The notes: generated from the sequence alone by a model not told the origin. Counted from the first letter of the stretch, positions 16,077-25,706 are shown. The stretch: 61,615 bases of DNA from Alicyclobacillus tolerans (GCF_900142255.1 NZ_FRAF01000021.1:1-61615); one strand, 5' to 3'. Program-made: numbers and translations.

Positions 16077-17603
16077 ATGAGTACCCAAATGCAGGAAAGT
16101 CTGCTCGAATTAATTACCCAAACGTCCACCAATTTACCTCCTGATGTACGACGGGCAATAAAAAAAGCACAGCTTCAGGAGGAAATTGGAACTCGGGCAA
16201 GTATTGCGATCGACACGATTGTAGACAATATTGTATCTGCGGAAGAAGACGTACAACCTATCTGTCAGGATACTGGTATGCCTACTTTTATTGTTCATTG
16301 TCCTGTTGGTTTTAATCAGTTACGTATGACTGAAGATATTCGGGCGGCTGTAGAGGAAGCAACAAAACTTGGCAAATTACGTCCTAATTCGGTCGATCCG
16401 TTAACAGGAAAAAACTCCGGTAACAACCTTGGCGCTGGTACTCCGGTCATCCACTATCACCAGTGGGAGCGCGATGAGGTGGAAGTCCGCCTGATTTTAA
16501 AAGGCGGTGGCTGTGAAAATAAAAACATTCAATACGCACTTCCGGTGGAATTGCCAGGTCTCGGACGAGCTGGTAGAGATTTGGAAGGCATCCGTAAATG
16601 TATTTTGCACGCTGTCTATCAGGCGCAAGGACAAGGGTGCAGCGCTGGCTTTATTGGCGTAGGAATTGGTGGAGATCGGACAACAGGGTATGAATTGGCT
16701 AAGGAGCAGTTATTCAGGCCGCTGGATGATGTCAATCCAAATCCCACCCTTGCCGAATTGGAACAATACATTATGGATAACGCGAATCACCTGGAAATTG
16801 GCACTATGGGATTTGGCGGTAAAGTGACATTGCTTGGCTGTAAAATTGGTGTCATGAATCGTATTCCAGCTTCTTTCTATGTTTCCGTGGCTTATAACTG
16901 CTGGGCCTTTCGCCGCCTGGGTGTTGTCCTTGACGCCACAAGCGGTGAGATACGTTCTTGGCTTTATCGAGACAAGGAAGAAAAAATGGAGCGCCCAACA
17001 GGCGGATTTTCCACCGATCAGGCCATCGTCTTAAAAGCGCCCATTTCTGAAGAACAAATCCGTTCTTTAAAAGTGGGAGATGTTGTGCTGATTGAAGGAG
17101 AAATTCATACAGGACGAGACGAACTGCACAAATATTTGATGAAGCATGATTCACCAGTATCCTTGCAAGGCGGTATAATTTATCACTGTGGTCCAGTTAT
17201 GATGAAGGACGATGCGGGAGAATGGCATGTGACTGCTGCTGGTCCCACAACATCCTCTCGTGAAGAACCTTACCAAGCAGATATTATTGAAAAATTTGGT
17301 TTGCGTGCTGTGATTGGTAAAGGTGGCATGGGCGCTAAAACGTTGGCTGGTTTGCAGAAATCGGGGGCTGTTTACTTAAACGCAATAGGCGGTGCGGCCC
17401 AATTTTACGCTCGATGCGTGAACAAAGTAAACGGTGTGGACTTTCTTGATGAATTTGGCGTTCCAGAAGCGATGTGGCATCTGGAAGTGAAAGGATTTCC
17501 AGCCATAGTGACTATGGATGCGCACGGCAATTCATTACACAAAGATGTGGATGAAGCCTCCTTATTAAAATTGGGGGATTTAAAAGATCCTGTCTTTGCG
17601 TAA
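16077..17603 (+). CDS. Class I fumarate hydratase (4Fe-4S), single chain
   Basis: A 508-residue oxygen-sensitive fumarase. The N-terminal alpha-like part spans about residues 1-300 (ICQDTGMPTF with the first cluster cysteine, KGGGCENKN, GVGIGGDRTTGYE) and the C-terminal beta-like part about 330-500 (GPTTSSREEPY, GKGGMGAKT). It catalyses fumarate to malate in the TCA cycle. Many Bacilli use class II FumC instead, so a class I enzyme in a sporeformer is notable but not unique. A GAGGCGA site precedes the ATG. Whether a FumC exists elsewhere cannot be seen. Confidence 0.92.
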   Translation: MSTQMQESLLELITQTSTNLPPDVRRAIKKAQLQEEIGTRASIAIDTIVDNIVSAEEDVQPICQDTGMPTFIVHCPVGFNQLRMTEDIRAAVEEATKLGKLRPNSVDPLTGKNSGNNLGAGTPVIHYHQWERDEVEVRLILKGGGCENKNIQYALPVELPGLGRAGRDLEGIRKCILHAVYQAQGQGCSAGFIGVGIGGDRTTGYELAKEQLFRPLDDVNPNPTLAELEQYIMDNANHLEIGTMGFGGKVTLLGCKIGVMNRIPASFYVSVAYNCWAFRRLGVVLDATSGEIRSWLYRDKEEKMERPTGGFSTDQAIVLKAPISEEQIRSLKVGDVVLIEGEIHTGRDELHKYLMKHDSPVSLQGGIIYHCGPVMMKDDAGEWHVTAAGPTTSSREEPYQADIIEKFGLRAVIGKGGMGAKTLAGLQKSGAVYLNAIGGAAQFYARCVNKVNGVDFLDEFGVPEAMWHLEVKGFPAIVTMDAHGNSLHKDVDEASLLKLGDLKDPVFA

Positions 17604-17625
17604 GTGAAGTCAGCAGGAAAGGCAG

Positions 17626-17904
17626 ATGAGTTTAATGAGTCGACATGCTCGTGTAGCGGCGACGTTTGCAGGATTTTGTTTTCTTTACAGTTTTTATCTG
17701 TACTTTGAAAAATATCAGTGGGATGCGGGGCAGATGAATCATTATATTTTTCCCGTGTTCTATTTAAGCAGTCCAAGTACATTTGAATTTCTTATCAATC
17801 TTTGGACTTGTGTCACATTAATTGTTTGGATTTGGTTTGGCGTGGCTTGGGCTCGAAGTGTGCCCTCCAGTCGAAAAAAAATACAAACAGAAGAAGAAGT
17901 TTGA
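17626..17904 (+). CDS. Small membrane protein (92 aa), unknown
   Basis: This 92-residue ORF starts 22 bp after the fumarase stop, behind AGGAAAGG, so it is probably co-transcribed. It has two hydrophobic segments (ATFAGFCFLYSFYLYF near residues 12-27, and LWTCVTLIVWIWFGVAW near 60-76) and a basic/acidic tail. No family is recognised. An intrinsic terminator follows directly. Confidence 0.6.
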   Translation: MSLMSRHARVAATFAGFCFLYSFYLYFEKYQWDAGQMNHYIFPVFYLSSPSTFEFLINLWTCVTLIVWIWFGVAWARSVPSSRKKIQTEEEV

Positions 17905-17914
17905 GATGAATCAA

Positions 17915-17947
17915 GCGGGATCGTTCAAAAATGAATCCCGCTTTTTT
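17915..17947 (+). terminator. Terminator after the fumarase unit
   Basis: GCGGGAT (17915-17921) pairs with ATCCCGC (17935-17941), then T6. Confidence 0.88.
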
Positions 17948-18034
17948 CATACACTGTGTGAAATCGCATACATTGAGCTGGTGAGGAGTTTTGTAGACAA
18001 GTTCCAAGCATGGAGAAGAAAGGGGAAATCGAGA

Positions 18035-18844
18035 ATGAGTACAGAAGAAAAATTATTCTCTCGAGCAGCTCTAGGTGACAACAAGGTAGATGTCAGCCAA
18101 TATGCACCACCACGGTTTGAAACCCTTGAGGAAGAGCGTCTCTATCGTAAACAGCGATTAGCTGCGGCATTTCGTCTATTTTCTCGATTTGGTTTTGACG
18201 AAGGTGTAGCAGGACATATTACTGTACGCGATCCAGAACATACAGATTGCTTTTGGGTCAATCCGTTTGGCATGCATTTTGGACAAATTCGAGTTTCAGA
18301 TCTGATTTTAGTCGGTCATGATGGGAAAGTGTTAGAAGGCAATCGGCCCGTTAACGCTGCTGCCTTTGCCATCCATTCGCAAGTTCATCAAGCTCGTCCT
18401 GATGTAGTTGCAGCCGCTCACGCGCATTCTATCTACGGCAAAACTTGGTCTTCACTCGGTCGTCTACTGGACCCCATTACGCAAGACGCTTGTGCTTTTT
18501 ATGACGATCACGTTCTATTCGACGACTATACGGGTGTTGTTTATGATGTGGAAGAAGGACGGAGAATTGGTCAGGCTCTTGGTAAGAAAAAAGCAGCCAT
18601 CCTGCGCAATCATGGATTGCTTACCGTTGGTGGCTCTGTGGATGAGGCAGCATGGTGGTTTATTACCATGGAACGTTCCTGCCAGGCGCAGCTGCTCGCT
18701 GAGGCGGTAGGAAAGCCTACGCAAATTGAACCAGAGTATGCTCGGAAAACGAGCCAGCAAGTAGGTTCGGCACTCGCTGGCTGGTTCTCCTTTCAACCGC
18801 TTTATGCGCGGATTGTGCGTGAGCAGCCTGATTTGCTGGAGTAG
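18035..18844 (+). CDS. Class II aldolase/adducin-domain protein
   Basis: A 269-residue class II aldolase-like protein. The Zn-binding histidines appear in AAHAHSIYGK and in RNHGLLTVGGSVDEAA, with GVAGHITVRDPEH at the substrate loop and NPFGMHFGQI. It resembles the family assigned to sugar-phosphate or aldulose cleavage and to proteins of unknown substrate in Bacilli. The frame is open back to 17822, but that region crosses a terminator. The ATG at 18035 follows GAAAGGGG. It converges with the flippase gene, with only 3 bp between stops. Confidence 0.85.
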   Translation: MSTEEKLFSRAALGDNKVDVSQYAPPRFETLEEERLYRKQRLAAAFRLFSRFGFDEGVAGHITVRDPEHTDCFWVNPFGMHFGQIRVSDLILVGHDGKVLEGNRPVNAAAFAIHSQVHQARPDVVAAAHAHSIYGKTWSSLGRLLDPITQDACAFYDDHVLFDDYTGVVYDVEEGRRIGQALGKKKAAILRNHGLLTVGGSVDEAAWWFITMERSCQAQLLAEAVGKPTQIEPEYARKTSQQVGSALAGWFSFQPLYARIVREQPDLLE

Positions 18845-18847
18845 TGA

Positions 18848-20194
18848 TCAAGCGGATCGAGCAAATTTCTTTTTCGCTAGTAAAATTATTTCCCAATAGG
18901 GAATAAAATCTTCTTTTCGCAGTTGCCAAAGCGCGCGTTGCGACGTTCCCGTGACGCGCGCAAACCAAAAGCAATAAGCCACAAAACCAAAAAAGTAGGC
19001 ACAGGTAGAGGCTAGTGCTGCGCCAACCATGCCAAAAAAGTGTACGAGTGGAACGCAACAAGCCAGATTGATGATAACAGCTAAACCGTTCATCCAAATT
19101 GCTGTTTTGGGCTGGCCGAGCGAATTGGTAGCATATTGCAATAAAATATTGCTTGCTGCTTTAAAAATGAGTCCAGGCAAAAGAATCCAGAAGGGCAGGA
19201 TGGCTTTTAAGTATGCACCATGATGGCCAAGCAGCATAAAGAGAAAAGGAAAAGCTAATGCAATGATAAATGCAAAACCGGTTGAAGTAATCAGACTTTG
19301 CCGTGAAGCTTTGGTTGTCACTGAGATGGCATCATCATGAGCTGCGCCGGTCATTCTTGCAAAGACGACGGAAACGATGGATTGTGAGAGTGTATTCAGC
19401 ACTTCGGCAGCACCTACTGCCGTACCATAAATAGAAAAAATGGTTTTTCCGAGTGTACTCAGCACGTAAAAATAATCGACTCGATAGTTGAAATAATGCA
19501 CTATATTGGAAATTGAAGACCACGACCCGTATGATACAGTTCCTCGCCATTCAACTTTTGAAAATCCTATGCCGAGCGCTTTTTTCCAACTTCCGACTCT
19601 TTGCGCGACACGATGATATGCGGCTGTTAAAGACAGTATCACTGCAAAGACCCAAGAGGCACTCCAAATACAGTAGCTGTAAAATAATCGATCGGCTTCG
19701 CGTCCTGGATGTATGGCCAGCAAGACAAGATAGACGAGTAAAAACACAAGCGGTTGGGCTAGGTTGGAGCGATTCAACCAAGTAATATCGTGCAGAGCAT
19801 TGAGAATTCGCGTTGCGTAGTTGAAAAGAAAGGCGAGTGGCATACAAATGACCATCCAGCCCCAGGCTTCGAGCAATATATGGTGGGTTACCAGCCACCA
19901 TGTGAGAGGCGTTAAAACAATCCAAATGAAAATGGATGCCACGCACAAGATCAAATTCCCGGTCTGAATAATGTTTTCCGTGTCTTCTCCGCGTTTTGGC
20001 AGAGCATAGCCATACCAATTGGTGTAACCGCCAAGAAAGTTCTGGCTGCCATTGAGCAACACCTGGCTGAATTGGAGCTGACCCCTATCGGCTACCCCGA
20101 GAAATCGACCTGTGGCAATAATGGTCAGAAAACTGATTGCAGATGATAGACCTCGGTAAATAAAAGAAAAAAATGTGGCTTTACGATTGTTCAA
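18848..20194 (-). CDS. MOP-superfamily lipid/polysaccharide flippase
   Basis: A 448-residue integral membrane protein with 12-14 predicted helices that begins ATFFSFIYRGLSSAISFLT and contains IIATGRFLGVADRGQL, the family's helix-1/loop signature of Wzx/MurJ-like carriers. It probably flips lipid-linked glycans or exopolysaccharide units. The start is TTG at 20194 with GGAG 12 bases upstream, which is weak. No glycosyltransferases neighbour it, so it is an orphan flippase and the cargo is unknown. Confidence 0.8.
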   Translation of the reverse strand: MNNRKATFFSFIYRGLSSAISFLTIIATGRFLGVADRGQLQFSQVLLNGSQNFLGGYTNWYGYALPKRGEDTENIIQTGNLILCVASIFIWIVLTPLTWWLVTHHILLEAWGWMVICMPLAFLFNYATRILNALHDITWLNRSNLAQPLVFLLVYLVLLAIHPGREADRLFYSYCIWSASWVFAVILSLTAAYHRVAQRVGSWKKALGIGFSKVEWRGTVSYGSWSSISNIVHYFNYRVDYFYVLSTLGKTIFSIYGTAVGAAEVLNTLSQSIVSVVFARMTGAAHDDAISVTTKASRQSLITSTGFAFIIALAFPFLFMLLGHHGAYLKAILPFWILLPGLIFKAASNILLQYATNSLGQPKTAIWMNGLAVIINLACCVPLVHFFGMVGAALASTCAYFFGFVAYCFWFARVTGTSQRALWQLRKEDFIPYWEIILLAKKKFARSA

Positions 20195-20390
20195 GAAAGG
20201 GTCACTCCATCAGTCTTTGCCCCTAGACGGCATCGACAGATTTTTGCATACGTTCAATCTGGCCTACAGTGTAACACAGCTATGGCCCAGGATTGTGTGT
20301 CGAATTCGCGGAAATTCTTGAAAATGTGATAATCTGCTTGAAGAGCGCCATTCTTGGTCAGTTTGGAAAAGACAGGGCAGGAGGGCATGT
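20195..20390. other. Divergent intergenic region
   Basis: About 196 bp separates the leftward flippase gene and the rightward Pdp-Cdd gene. I see no RNA gene. CAGGAGGG just before 20391 is the ribosome binding site. Promoters must lie here in both directions, but none stands out. Confidence 0.4.
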
Positions 20391-22133
20391 ATGCGAGTAG
20401 TGGAGTGGATTGAGCGAAAACGGCGCGGGGGACATTTGTCTGGAGAGGAAATTACTCAATTGATTCGAGGGTATGTAGCAGGTGATATTCCAGATTATCA
20501 AATGAGTGCCCTGCTTATGGCCATTGTTTTTCAGGGAATGGATGAACAAGAAATCACCTCTTTGACATTGGCTATGGCTGACTCTGGAGATCGACTCACG
20601 TATCCCAAAAATCTGGGTTTTCTTGTGGATAAGCATAGTACGGGTGGAGTGGGCGATAAAACATCTATTGCACTCATGCCTTGGCTTGCTGCCATGGGTG
20701 TACCGATTGCCAAAATGTCAGGACGCGGACTGGGCCATACGGGGGGGACGATTGACAAGCTGGAGTCGATTCCGGGATTTCGTACAGAGTTGAACCAAGC
20801 GGAATTTGTACAGCAGGTAGAGGCTATAGGCATTGCTCTAGCTGGTCAAAGTGGTAATCTAGCACCGGCTGATAAAATGCTCTATGCTTTGCGTGATGTA
20901 ACCGGTACGGTTGCCAGTTTGCCGCTGATTGCGTCTTCCATCATGAGCAAAAAATTAGCGAGTGGAGCAGACGGGATTGTCCTTGATGTCAAAGTAGGCG
21001 AGGGCGCTTTTATGCAGAATGAGGCGGATGCACAGGTGTTGGCTCGTCAGATGGTGCAAATAGGGACGCAGTCAGGAAAAAAAGTAGTAGCCCTTTTATC
21101 CCGTATGGATGAACCTCTTGGCTATGCAGTTGGCAATGCACTTGAAGTCAAAGAAGCGATAGACACTTTAAGAGGTTGCGGGCCGGACGATTTTACAGAA
21201 CTTTGTTATGCACTTGGAATTGAGATGATGTTACTGGCAGGGTTGACGAAAAGTCCGAGTGAGGCGCGGCATAAAATGAAGGAAGCCATTGAGAATGGTC
21301 AGGCTTTAGAGAAGATGCGTCAGTGGATTGACGCACAGGGAGGCATTGGCGATGTCGTGATCGAACCAGAAAAGATATTGCCGAGGGCTCCGTTTGTGCT
21401 TACAGTTCATGCTCCGCAATCAGGAACAATCGAGAAAATTCACGCATTGGCTGCTGGCGAAATCGCGATGCGTCTTGGTGCTGGAAGAGCTACCAAAACG
21501 GATAAAATTGATGTACGTACGGGTCTGGTATTTTTACACAAAGTTGGTGCAGAACTTCAAGCTGATCAACCGCTCGTGGAAATTCATGCTCGTTCTGAGC
21601 AGGAAGCGTTGGCTGTGCAGAACGATGTCTTGCATCTCTTTGAGTGGGGAAATCACACCTCCAAAATCCCACCTTCGATTGTGATTGGGCGAGTTGTGGC
21701 AGAGGTGGAAGATGTGGATACGCAGCTTTTAGCAACTGCTCAACAAGCCATGAAGCAAGCGTACGTCCCTTATTCGCGGTTTCCAGTGGGTGCGGCCCTG
21801 AGGCTTGCCAGTGGGCGAATAATCAGCGGCTGCAATGTCGAAAATGCTTCCTATGGATTGACCAATTGCGCAGAGCGCAGCGCTATTTTTCGTTTTGTTT
21901 CCGAAATTGGAGTCGAGCACGATAGGATTGTAGCTATAGCTGTGGCAGGAGATACCGAAGAAGCGATTGCTCCTTGTGGAGCTTGCCGTCAAGTTATGGT
22001 GGAGTTCTGCTCTCCAGATACACCTGTTTATTTGAGCAATTTACAAGGAAAAAGAGTTCAGACCAGCGTAGGCGAATTGTTACCAGGATCTTTTGGTTCT
22101 TCACAATTACGCTCTCATTCGAGAGATTGTTAA
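20391..22133 (+). CDS. Pyrimidine-nucleoside phosphorylase fused to cytidine deaminase
   Basis: One 580-residue chain holds two salvage enzymes. Residues 1 to about 438 are a complete pyrimidine-nucleoside phosphorylase: KHSTGGVGDKTS phosphate loop, KMSGRGLGHTGGTIDKLES, and the C-terminal biotinyl-like domain with RLGAGRATKTD. Residues about 443-575 are a cytidine deaminase: YSRFPVGAAL, CNVENASYG, zinc ligand and catalytic pair in CAE (C493, E495) and PCGACRQ (C529, C532). Together they could turn cytidine into uracil plus ribose-1-phosphate. In B. subtilis pdp and cdd are separate genes. No stop or frameshift lies between the parts. CAGGAGGG precedes the ATG. Confidence 0.93.
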   Translation: MRVVEWIERKRRGGHLSGEEITQLIRGYVAGDIPDYQMSALLMAIVFQGMDEQEITSLTLAMADSGDRLTYPKNLGFLVDKHSTGGVGDKTSIALMPWLAAMGVPIAKMSGRGLGHTGGTIDKLESIPGFRTELNQAEFVQQVEAIGIALAGQSGNLAPADKMLYALRDVTGTVASLPLIASSIMSKKLASGADGIVLDVKVGEGAFMQNEADAQVLARQMVQIGTQSGKKVVALLSRMDEPLGYAVGNALEVKEAIDTLRGCGPDDFTELCYALGIEMMLLAGLTKSPSEARHKMKEAIENGQALEKMRQWIDAQGGIGDVVIEPEKILPRAPFVLTVHAPQSGTIEKIHALAAGEIAMRLGAGRATKTDKIDVRTGLVFLHKVGAELQADQPLVEIHARSEQEALAVQNDVLHLFEWGNHTSKIPPSIVIGRVVAEVEDVDTQLLATAQQAMKQAYVPYSRFPVGAALRLASGRIISGCNVENASYGLTNCAERSAIFRFVSEIGVEHDRIVAIAVAGDTEEAIAPCGACRQVMVEFCSPDTPVYLSNLQGKRVQTSVGELLPGSFGSSQLRSHSRDC

Positions 22134-22146
22134 AGGAGAAAAATTC

Positions 22147-24012
22147 ATGCTTATCTCTCGGGATGCACATTTTACTGCAAACGATGAAAACACTGGTGAT
22201 GAGACTAGAGCTTTGCCAGAAAGGGCAGAAATAGACAGCCGCTATAAGTGGAAACTGGAAGATTTATATGAGACAGATGAACTTTGGCAACAGGATGCGG
22301 CAAGACTGCAAGCGGAACTTCCAAAATTGTCAGCATACGCTGGTAAGTTAGGTCATTCAGCTGCCGATTTGCTTTGCGCCTTGCAATTGTCTGATCAAAT
22401 CGAACAGAAGGCGAGTCGCCTTTATGCGTATGCGCATATGCGCGCCGATGAAGACAGCCGCAACAGCGTTTATCAAGCGCTTTCCGAGCAGGCGCTTTCT
22501 CTTATTGTGCAAGTTCAAAGTATATCGGCTTTTCTTGTCCCAGAATTGCTTGCTATACCTGCTGATGTTCTTGAACGTTTTTATACGGAAGAACCTGTTT
22601 TACAGATGTATCGTTTTGCCATCGAACAAATTACCCGACAAAAGCCACATGTACTGCCTGCCAATGAAGAGTTGTTGCTGGCTTACACTGAAGAAATGGC
22701 CGGATCGCCACGTAACATTTTTTCGATGTTTAACAATGCAGATTTGACGTTCGATCCGATTCAGGACGAATCAGGAAGAATATTGCAGGTGACGCACGGG
22801 CGATATTTGACATTATTGGAAAGCAGTAGCCGCGAAGTGCGTCGTCAAGCTTTTGAGTCGGTATATACTGCGTATGAAAAATATCAGAATACGCTTGCAG
22901 CAACCTATCAAGCCAGCGTTAAAAAAGACGTTTTCTACGCCAAAGTAAGGCATTATCCATCCGCTCGCGAAGCGGCACTATTTCCCGATAATGTGCCTGT
23001 TGCCGTGTATGACCGTCTGATTGAGGCGGTTCATGCTTCCATTCCTACTTTGTCCAAGTATCTGCGCTTGCGTCAATCAGTCCTTTCGCTCGATAAACTT
23101 CATATGTACGATCTCTATACACCGCTTGTAGCGGATGTGGAGTCGAAGATTTCGTATGAAGAGGCAGTCGAAACCGTCTTAGAATCCTTGCAGCCACTTG
23201 GTGAAGAATATGTTGCAGTAGCTCGCAAGGGTATATTTGAAGATGGTTGGGTAGACGTTTACGAAAATCGTGGTAAACGAAGCGGAGCCTATTCAACAGG
23301 TGCCTATCCGGCACATCCCTATATCTTGCTCAATCACACCGAGAATCGACATGGAATGTTTACACTGGCTCATGAGCTAGGCCATGCTATGCATACGTAT
23401 TTCTCCTATCAAAATCAACCACATGTTTACGCGCATTACACCATTTTTGTTGCAGAAGTGGCTTCAACCTGCAATGAATCTCTTCTATTTCACCATCTGT
23501 TGAAGAAGACAAGCGACAACTTGCAACGAGCAGCTTTAATCAATCATCACTTGGAAACCATCCGCACTACGCTAGTTCGACAAACATTGTTTGCTGAGTT
23601 TGAAATGTTGGCTCATGCTCATGTCGAAGAGGGTGGGGCTTTAACAGCAGAGTGGTTAAAGCAGACCTATAAAAAATTGATTGAATTATATTTTGGAACC
23701 GTTTGTCATGTGGATGATCAGATAGCTATGGAATGGGCCAGAATTCCCCATTTCTACAATGCTTTCTACGTGTACAAGTACGCCACAGGTTTATCTGCAG
23801 CACTCGATTTGTCTGAACAGATTCTCAAAGAGAAGGAACCAGCAGTAGAGCGCTATTTGCAATTTCTTAAGAGTGGAGGTTCGGATGAACCGATTGCTCT
23901 GTTGCAGAAGGCGGGCGTAGATATGCTTTCACCGGAACCTGTTAAAAAGGCTTTACAACGGTTCGACACTCTGGTTGACGAGTTGGCTTCCACTCTAAAT
24001 GTTGCCTTATAA
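22147..24012 (+). CDS. pepF: Oligoendopeptidase F (M3B)
   Basis: A 621-residue zinc metallopeptidase of family M3. The zinc site is HELGHAMHTYF, with the third ligand Glu in VAEVASTCNE. The N-terminal helical domain (residues 1-200) and the motif RRQAFESVY are typical of PepF. It cleaves oligopeptides of about 7-17 residues in the cytoplasm. ATG 22147 with AAAGGAG is preferred over the upstream frame, which overlaps the Pdp-Cdd gene. The genes are 13 bp apart and likely co-transcribed. A hairpin with a T-rich 3' side follows. Confidence 0.92.
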   Translation: MLISRDAHFTANDENTGDETRALPERAEIDSRYKWKLEDLYETDELWQQDAARLQAELPKLSAYAGKLGHSAADLLCALQLSDQIEQKASRLYAYAHMRADEDSRNSVYQALSEQALSLIVQVQSISAFLVPELLAIPADVLERFYTEEPVLQMYRFAIEQITRQKPHVLPANEELLLAYTEEMAGSPRNIFSMFNNADLTFDPIQDESGRILQVTHGRYLTLLESSSREVRRQAFESVYTAYEKYQNTLAATYQASVKKDVFYAKVRHYPSAREAALFPDNVPVAVYDRLIEAVHASIPTLSKYLRLRQSVLSLDKLHMYDLYTPLVADVESKISYEEAVETVLESLQPLGEEYVAVARKGIFEDGWVDVYENRGKRSGAYSTGAYPAHPYILLNHTENRHGMFTLAHELGHAMHTYFSYQNQPHVYAHYTIFVAEVASTCNESLLFHHLLKKTSDNLQRAALINHHLETIRTTLVRQTLFAEFEMLAHAHVEEGGALTAEWLKQTYKKLIELYFGTVCHVDDQIAMEWARIPHFYNAFYVYKYATGLSAALDLSEQILKEKEPAVERYLQFLKSGGSDEPIALLQKAGVDMLSPEPVKKALQRFDTLVDELASTLNVAL

Positions 24013-24035
24013 GAGTTCATGTGCTTGATGAAAGT

Positions 24036-24069
24036 GCGCATAGGCCTGCCCATTGGCAGGTCTTTGCGC
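24036..24069 (+). terminator. Terminator after pepF
   Basis: CCTGCC (24045-24050) pairs with GGCAGG (24055-24060) followed by TCTTT, with an outer GCGCA/TGCGC pairing. Confidence 0.7.
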
Positions 24070-24089
24070 TACTGCAGATTAAGATAGCT

Positions 24090-24121
24090 AGACAGCTTTA
24101 CTTCCAAAGGTTTGGCTGTCT
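24090..24121 (-). terminator. Hairpin, possible terminator of the kinase gene
   Basis: AGACAGC (24090-24096) pairs with GCTGTCT (24115-24121). It lies 50 bp beyond the kinase stop in the leftward direction. The T-tract is poor, so it is tentative. Confidence 0.4.
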
Positions 24122-24170
24122 GGTTTGTCTACATCATCGTATGTATTTGATTTTTCCTCTTGGACGATGA

Positions 24171-25706
24171 TTAACCTTTCAGTGCAGAGACGCTATGAGG
24201 CAACGGTAATTGGACAATGACCGTAGTACCTTCGTTGGGTTTGGAATGAAATCGAATACATCCGTGATGGGCTTCTATCATTCTGCGACTTACCAAGAGT
24301 CCTAATCCTGTTCCCGTTTTTTTGGTGGTATAAAAAGCTTGACAAAGTTTGCTTACATCGGCAATACCACAGCCGTTGTCCCTTACTCTAATTTCTACAT
24401 GGTTAGGATACTCTTCGACCGCAATGGTTACTTTACCACCTGATTTACAAGCTTGAACTGCGTTTTGGACAAGGTTAATTAAAACTTGTTTTAATTGACA
24501 GTTATCAGCCAGTGTATAAACAGGTGTTTCTGGCAATTCTTCCGTTAAATCAATATTTTTTAAAGTTGCTTCTGGTTTTAAAAATTCTTTTACCGATTGA
24601 ACAATATCGTTGATATTTTCCATCGTGAAATGGGAGTCCTGTGGTTTGGTAAGACACATAAAATCTTTCAGTAGAAGTTGGACTCTGTCGAGTTCCTTAA
24701 TGGTGATTTGTAAAAAATGTTGATCTTGCGGCGAGCCGGTACGCTGCATAAACAGTTGCAAGAAACCGCGTGCGGTTGTGAGGGGATTGCGTATCTCATG
24801 AGCAATCCCTGCTGCCAATGAGGAAAGTGTTGAAAGCTTCTCTAGTTCCTCAAGTTTTTGGTGCATTTTGACTTCTTCTTGATTGTCCATAAAAAGTGTC
24901 AATCGAAGGGTGGAAGCGGAGTCCAGAGAAGTCCAAACCCATTGATGGACGCGAAAATGGCTGCCTGAGCAACTCCACTTCGTTTCCTTGTTCCACGTTA
25001 GAGCAAATTTTTTCATTTGTGCGCGGATTTCAGGAAGAATAGCGCTAGGGTGATACTCGTAAATTAAGTCGTTGTCTTCGCTGTGCAAAAGTGCGTGTAT
25101 ATTGTATTGCGAGAAAAACAATGGCAGCCAGGACAAAGATTGCATTTCTTGCCAACGCGATTCATAAGCAGTTTGTATACCTGCGACTAAAAAGTCAGCT
25201 TGCCAACCCAAGGATTCTTCTCTAGAGTTGTCAGCTTTTAGACAGGCAAGGTAGCCAATTCGCAAGGATCGACTTTCTCCGACAGACAATTTGCGTATAC
25301 ATATCTGACCTGTCCATTTTGAAAAAGGTGAATGTCGTATTCCGTTATCTCTTCTGGACATATCTTCGAGCGTGCAGACAGGAATTTTTTCTCCTGGGTG
25401 GATGCCTTCTTTCCACAGCAACCATTGATATTTCGTCTCACCATGTATGTGAATCATTTTACCTGTATCGGAAATTAGACAGATGACAAGATCGGTTGGC
25501 CAATCTAGTTCCGGAAGATGCTTGAGGAAATCATGAAAGGCGTTTTTGAGCTTATTTTCTAACCAGTTTTGAATGGCTGGATTGGTTGGGTCAGTCTGTC
25601 GCTGTGTTTTTTGCGGGAAAAATTCGTCTGAAAGTGGAAAAAAGGAAGCACATTTTTCATTATGTATGATCTCGTTGATATTTTCAAAAGTAAGTAATTC
25701 TTTCAA
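24171..25706 (-). CDS. Orphan sensor histidine kinase (KinA/KinE type)
   Basis: A 511-residue cytoplasmic kinase with no membrane segments. Residues 1 to about 270 are divergent (PAS/GAF-like at best), with three Trp-rich stretches. HisKA follows, with the phospho-acceptor in AAGIAHEIRNPLTTARGFLQL, and then HATPase_c with N box NLVQNAVQAC, G1 box DNGCGI and G2 box GTGLGL. The sequence around the histidine matches the sporulation kinases that feed the Spo0F/Spo0B relay. No response regulator is adjacent. The start is TTG at 25706, eight bases after GAAGGTGG. Confidence 0.85.
   Translation of the reverse strand: MKELLTFENINEIIHNEKCASFFPLSDEFFPQKTQRQTDPTNPAIQNWLENKLKNAFHDFLKHLPELDWPTDLVICLISDTGKMIHIHGETKYQWLLWKEGIHPGEKIPVCTLEDMSRRDNGIRHSPFSKWTGQICIRKLSVGESRSLRIGYLACLKADNSREESLGWQADFLVAGIQTAYESRWQEMQSLSWLPLFFSQYNIHALLHSEDNDLIYEYHPSAILPEIRAQMKKFALTWNKETKWSCSGSHFRVHQWVWTSLDSASTLRLTLFMDNQEEVKMHQKLEELEKLSTLSSLAAGIAHEIRNPLTTARGFLQLFMQRTGSPQDQHFLQITIKELDRVQLLLKDFMCLTKPQDSHFTMENINDIVQSVKEFLKPEATLKNIDLTEELPETPVYTLADNCQLKQVLINLVQNAVQACKSGGKVTIAVEEYPNHVEIRVRDNGCGIADVSKLCQAFYTTKKTGTGLGLLVSRRMIEAHHGCIRFHSKPNEGTTVIVQLPLPHSVSALKG

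Noticed and set aside
17822-18034. Long N-terminal extension of the class II aldolase gene
   Set aside because: It overlaps the preceding gene and its terminator, and family members begin near 18035.
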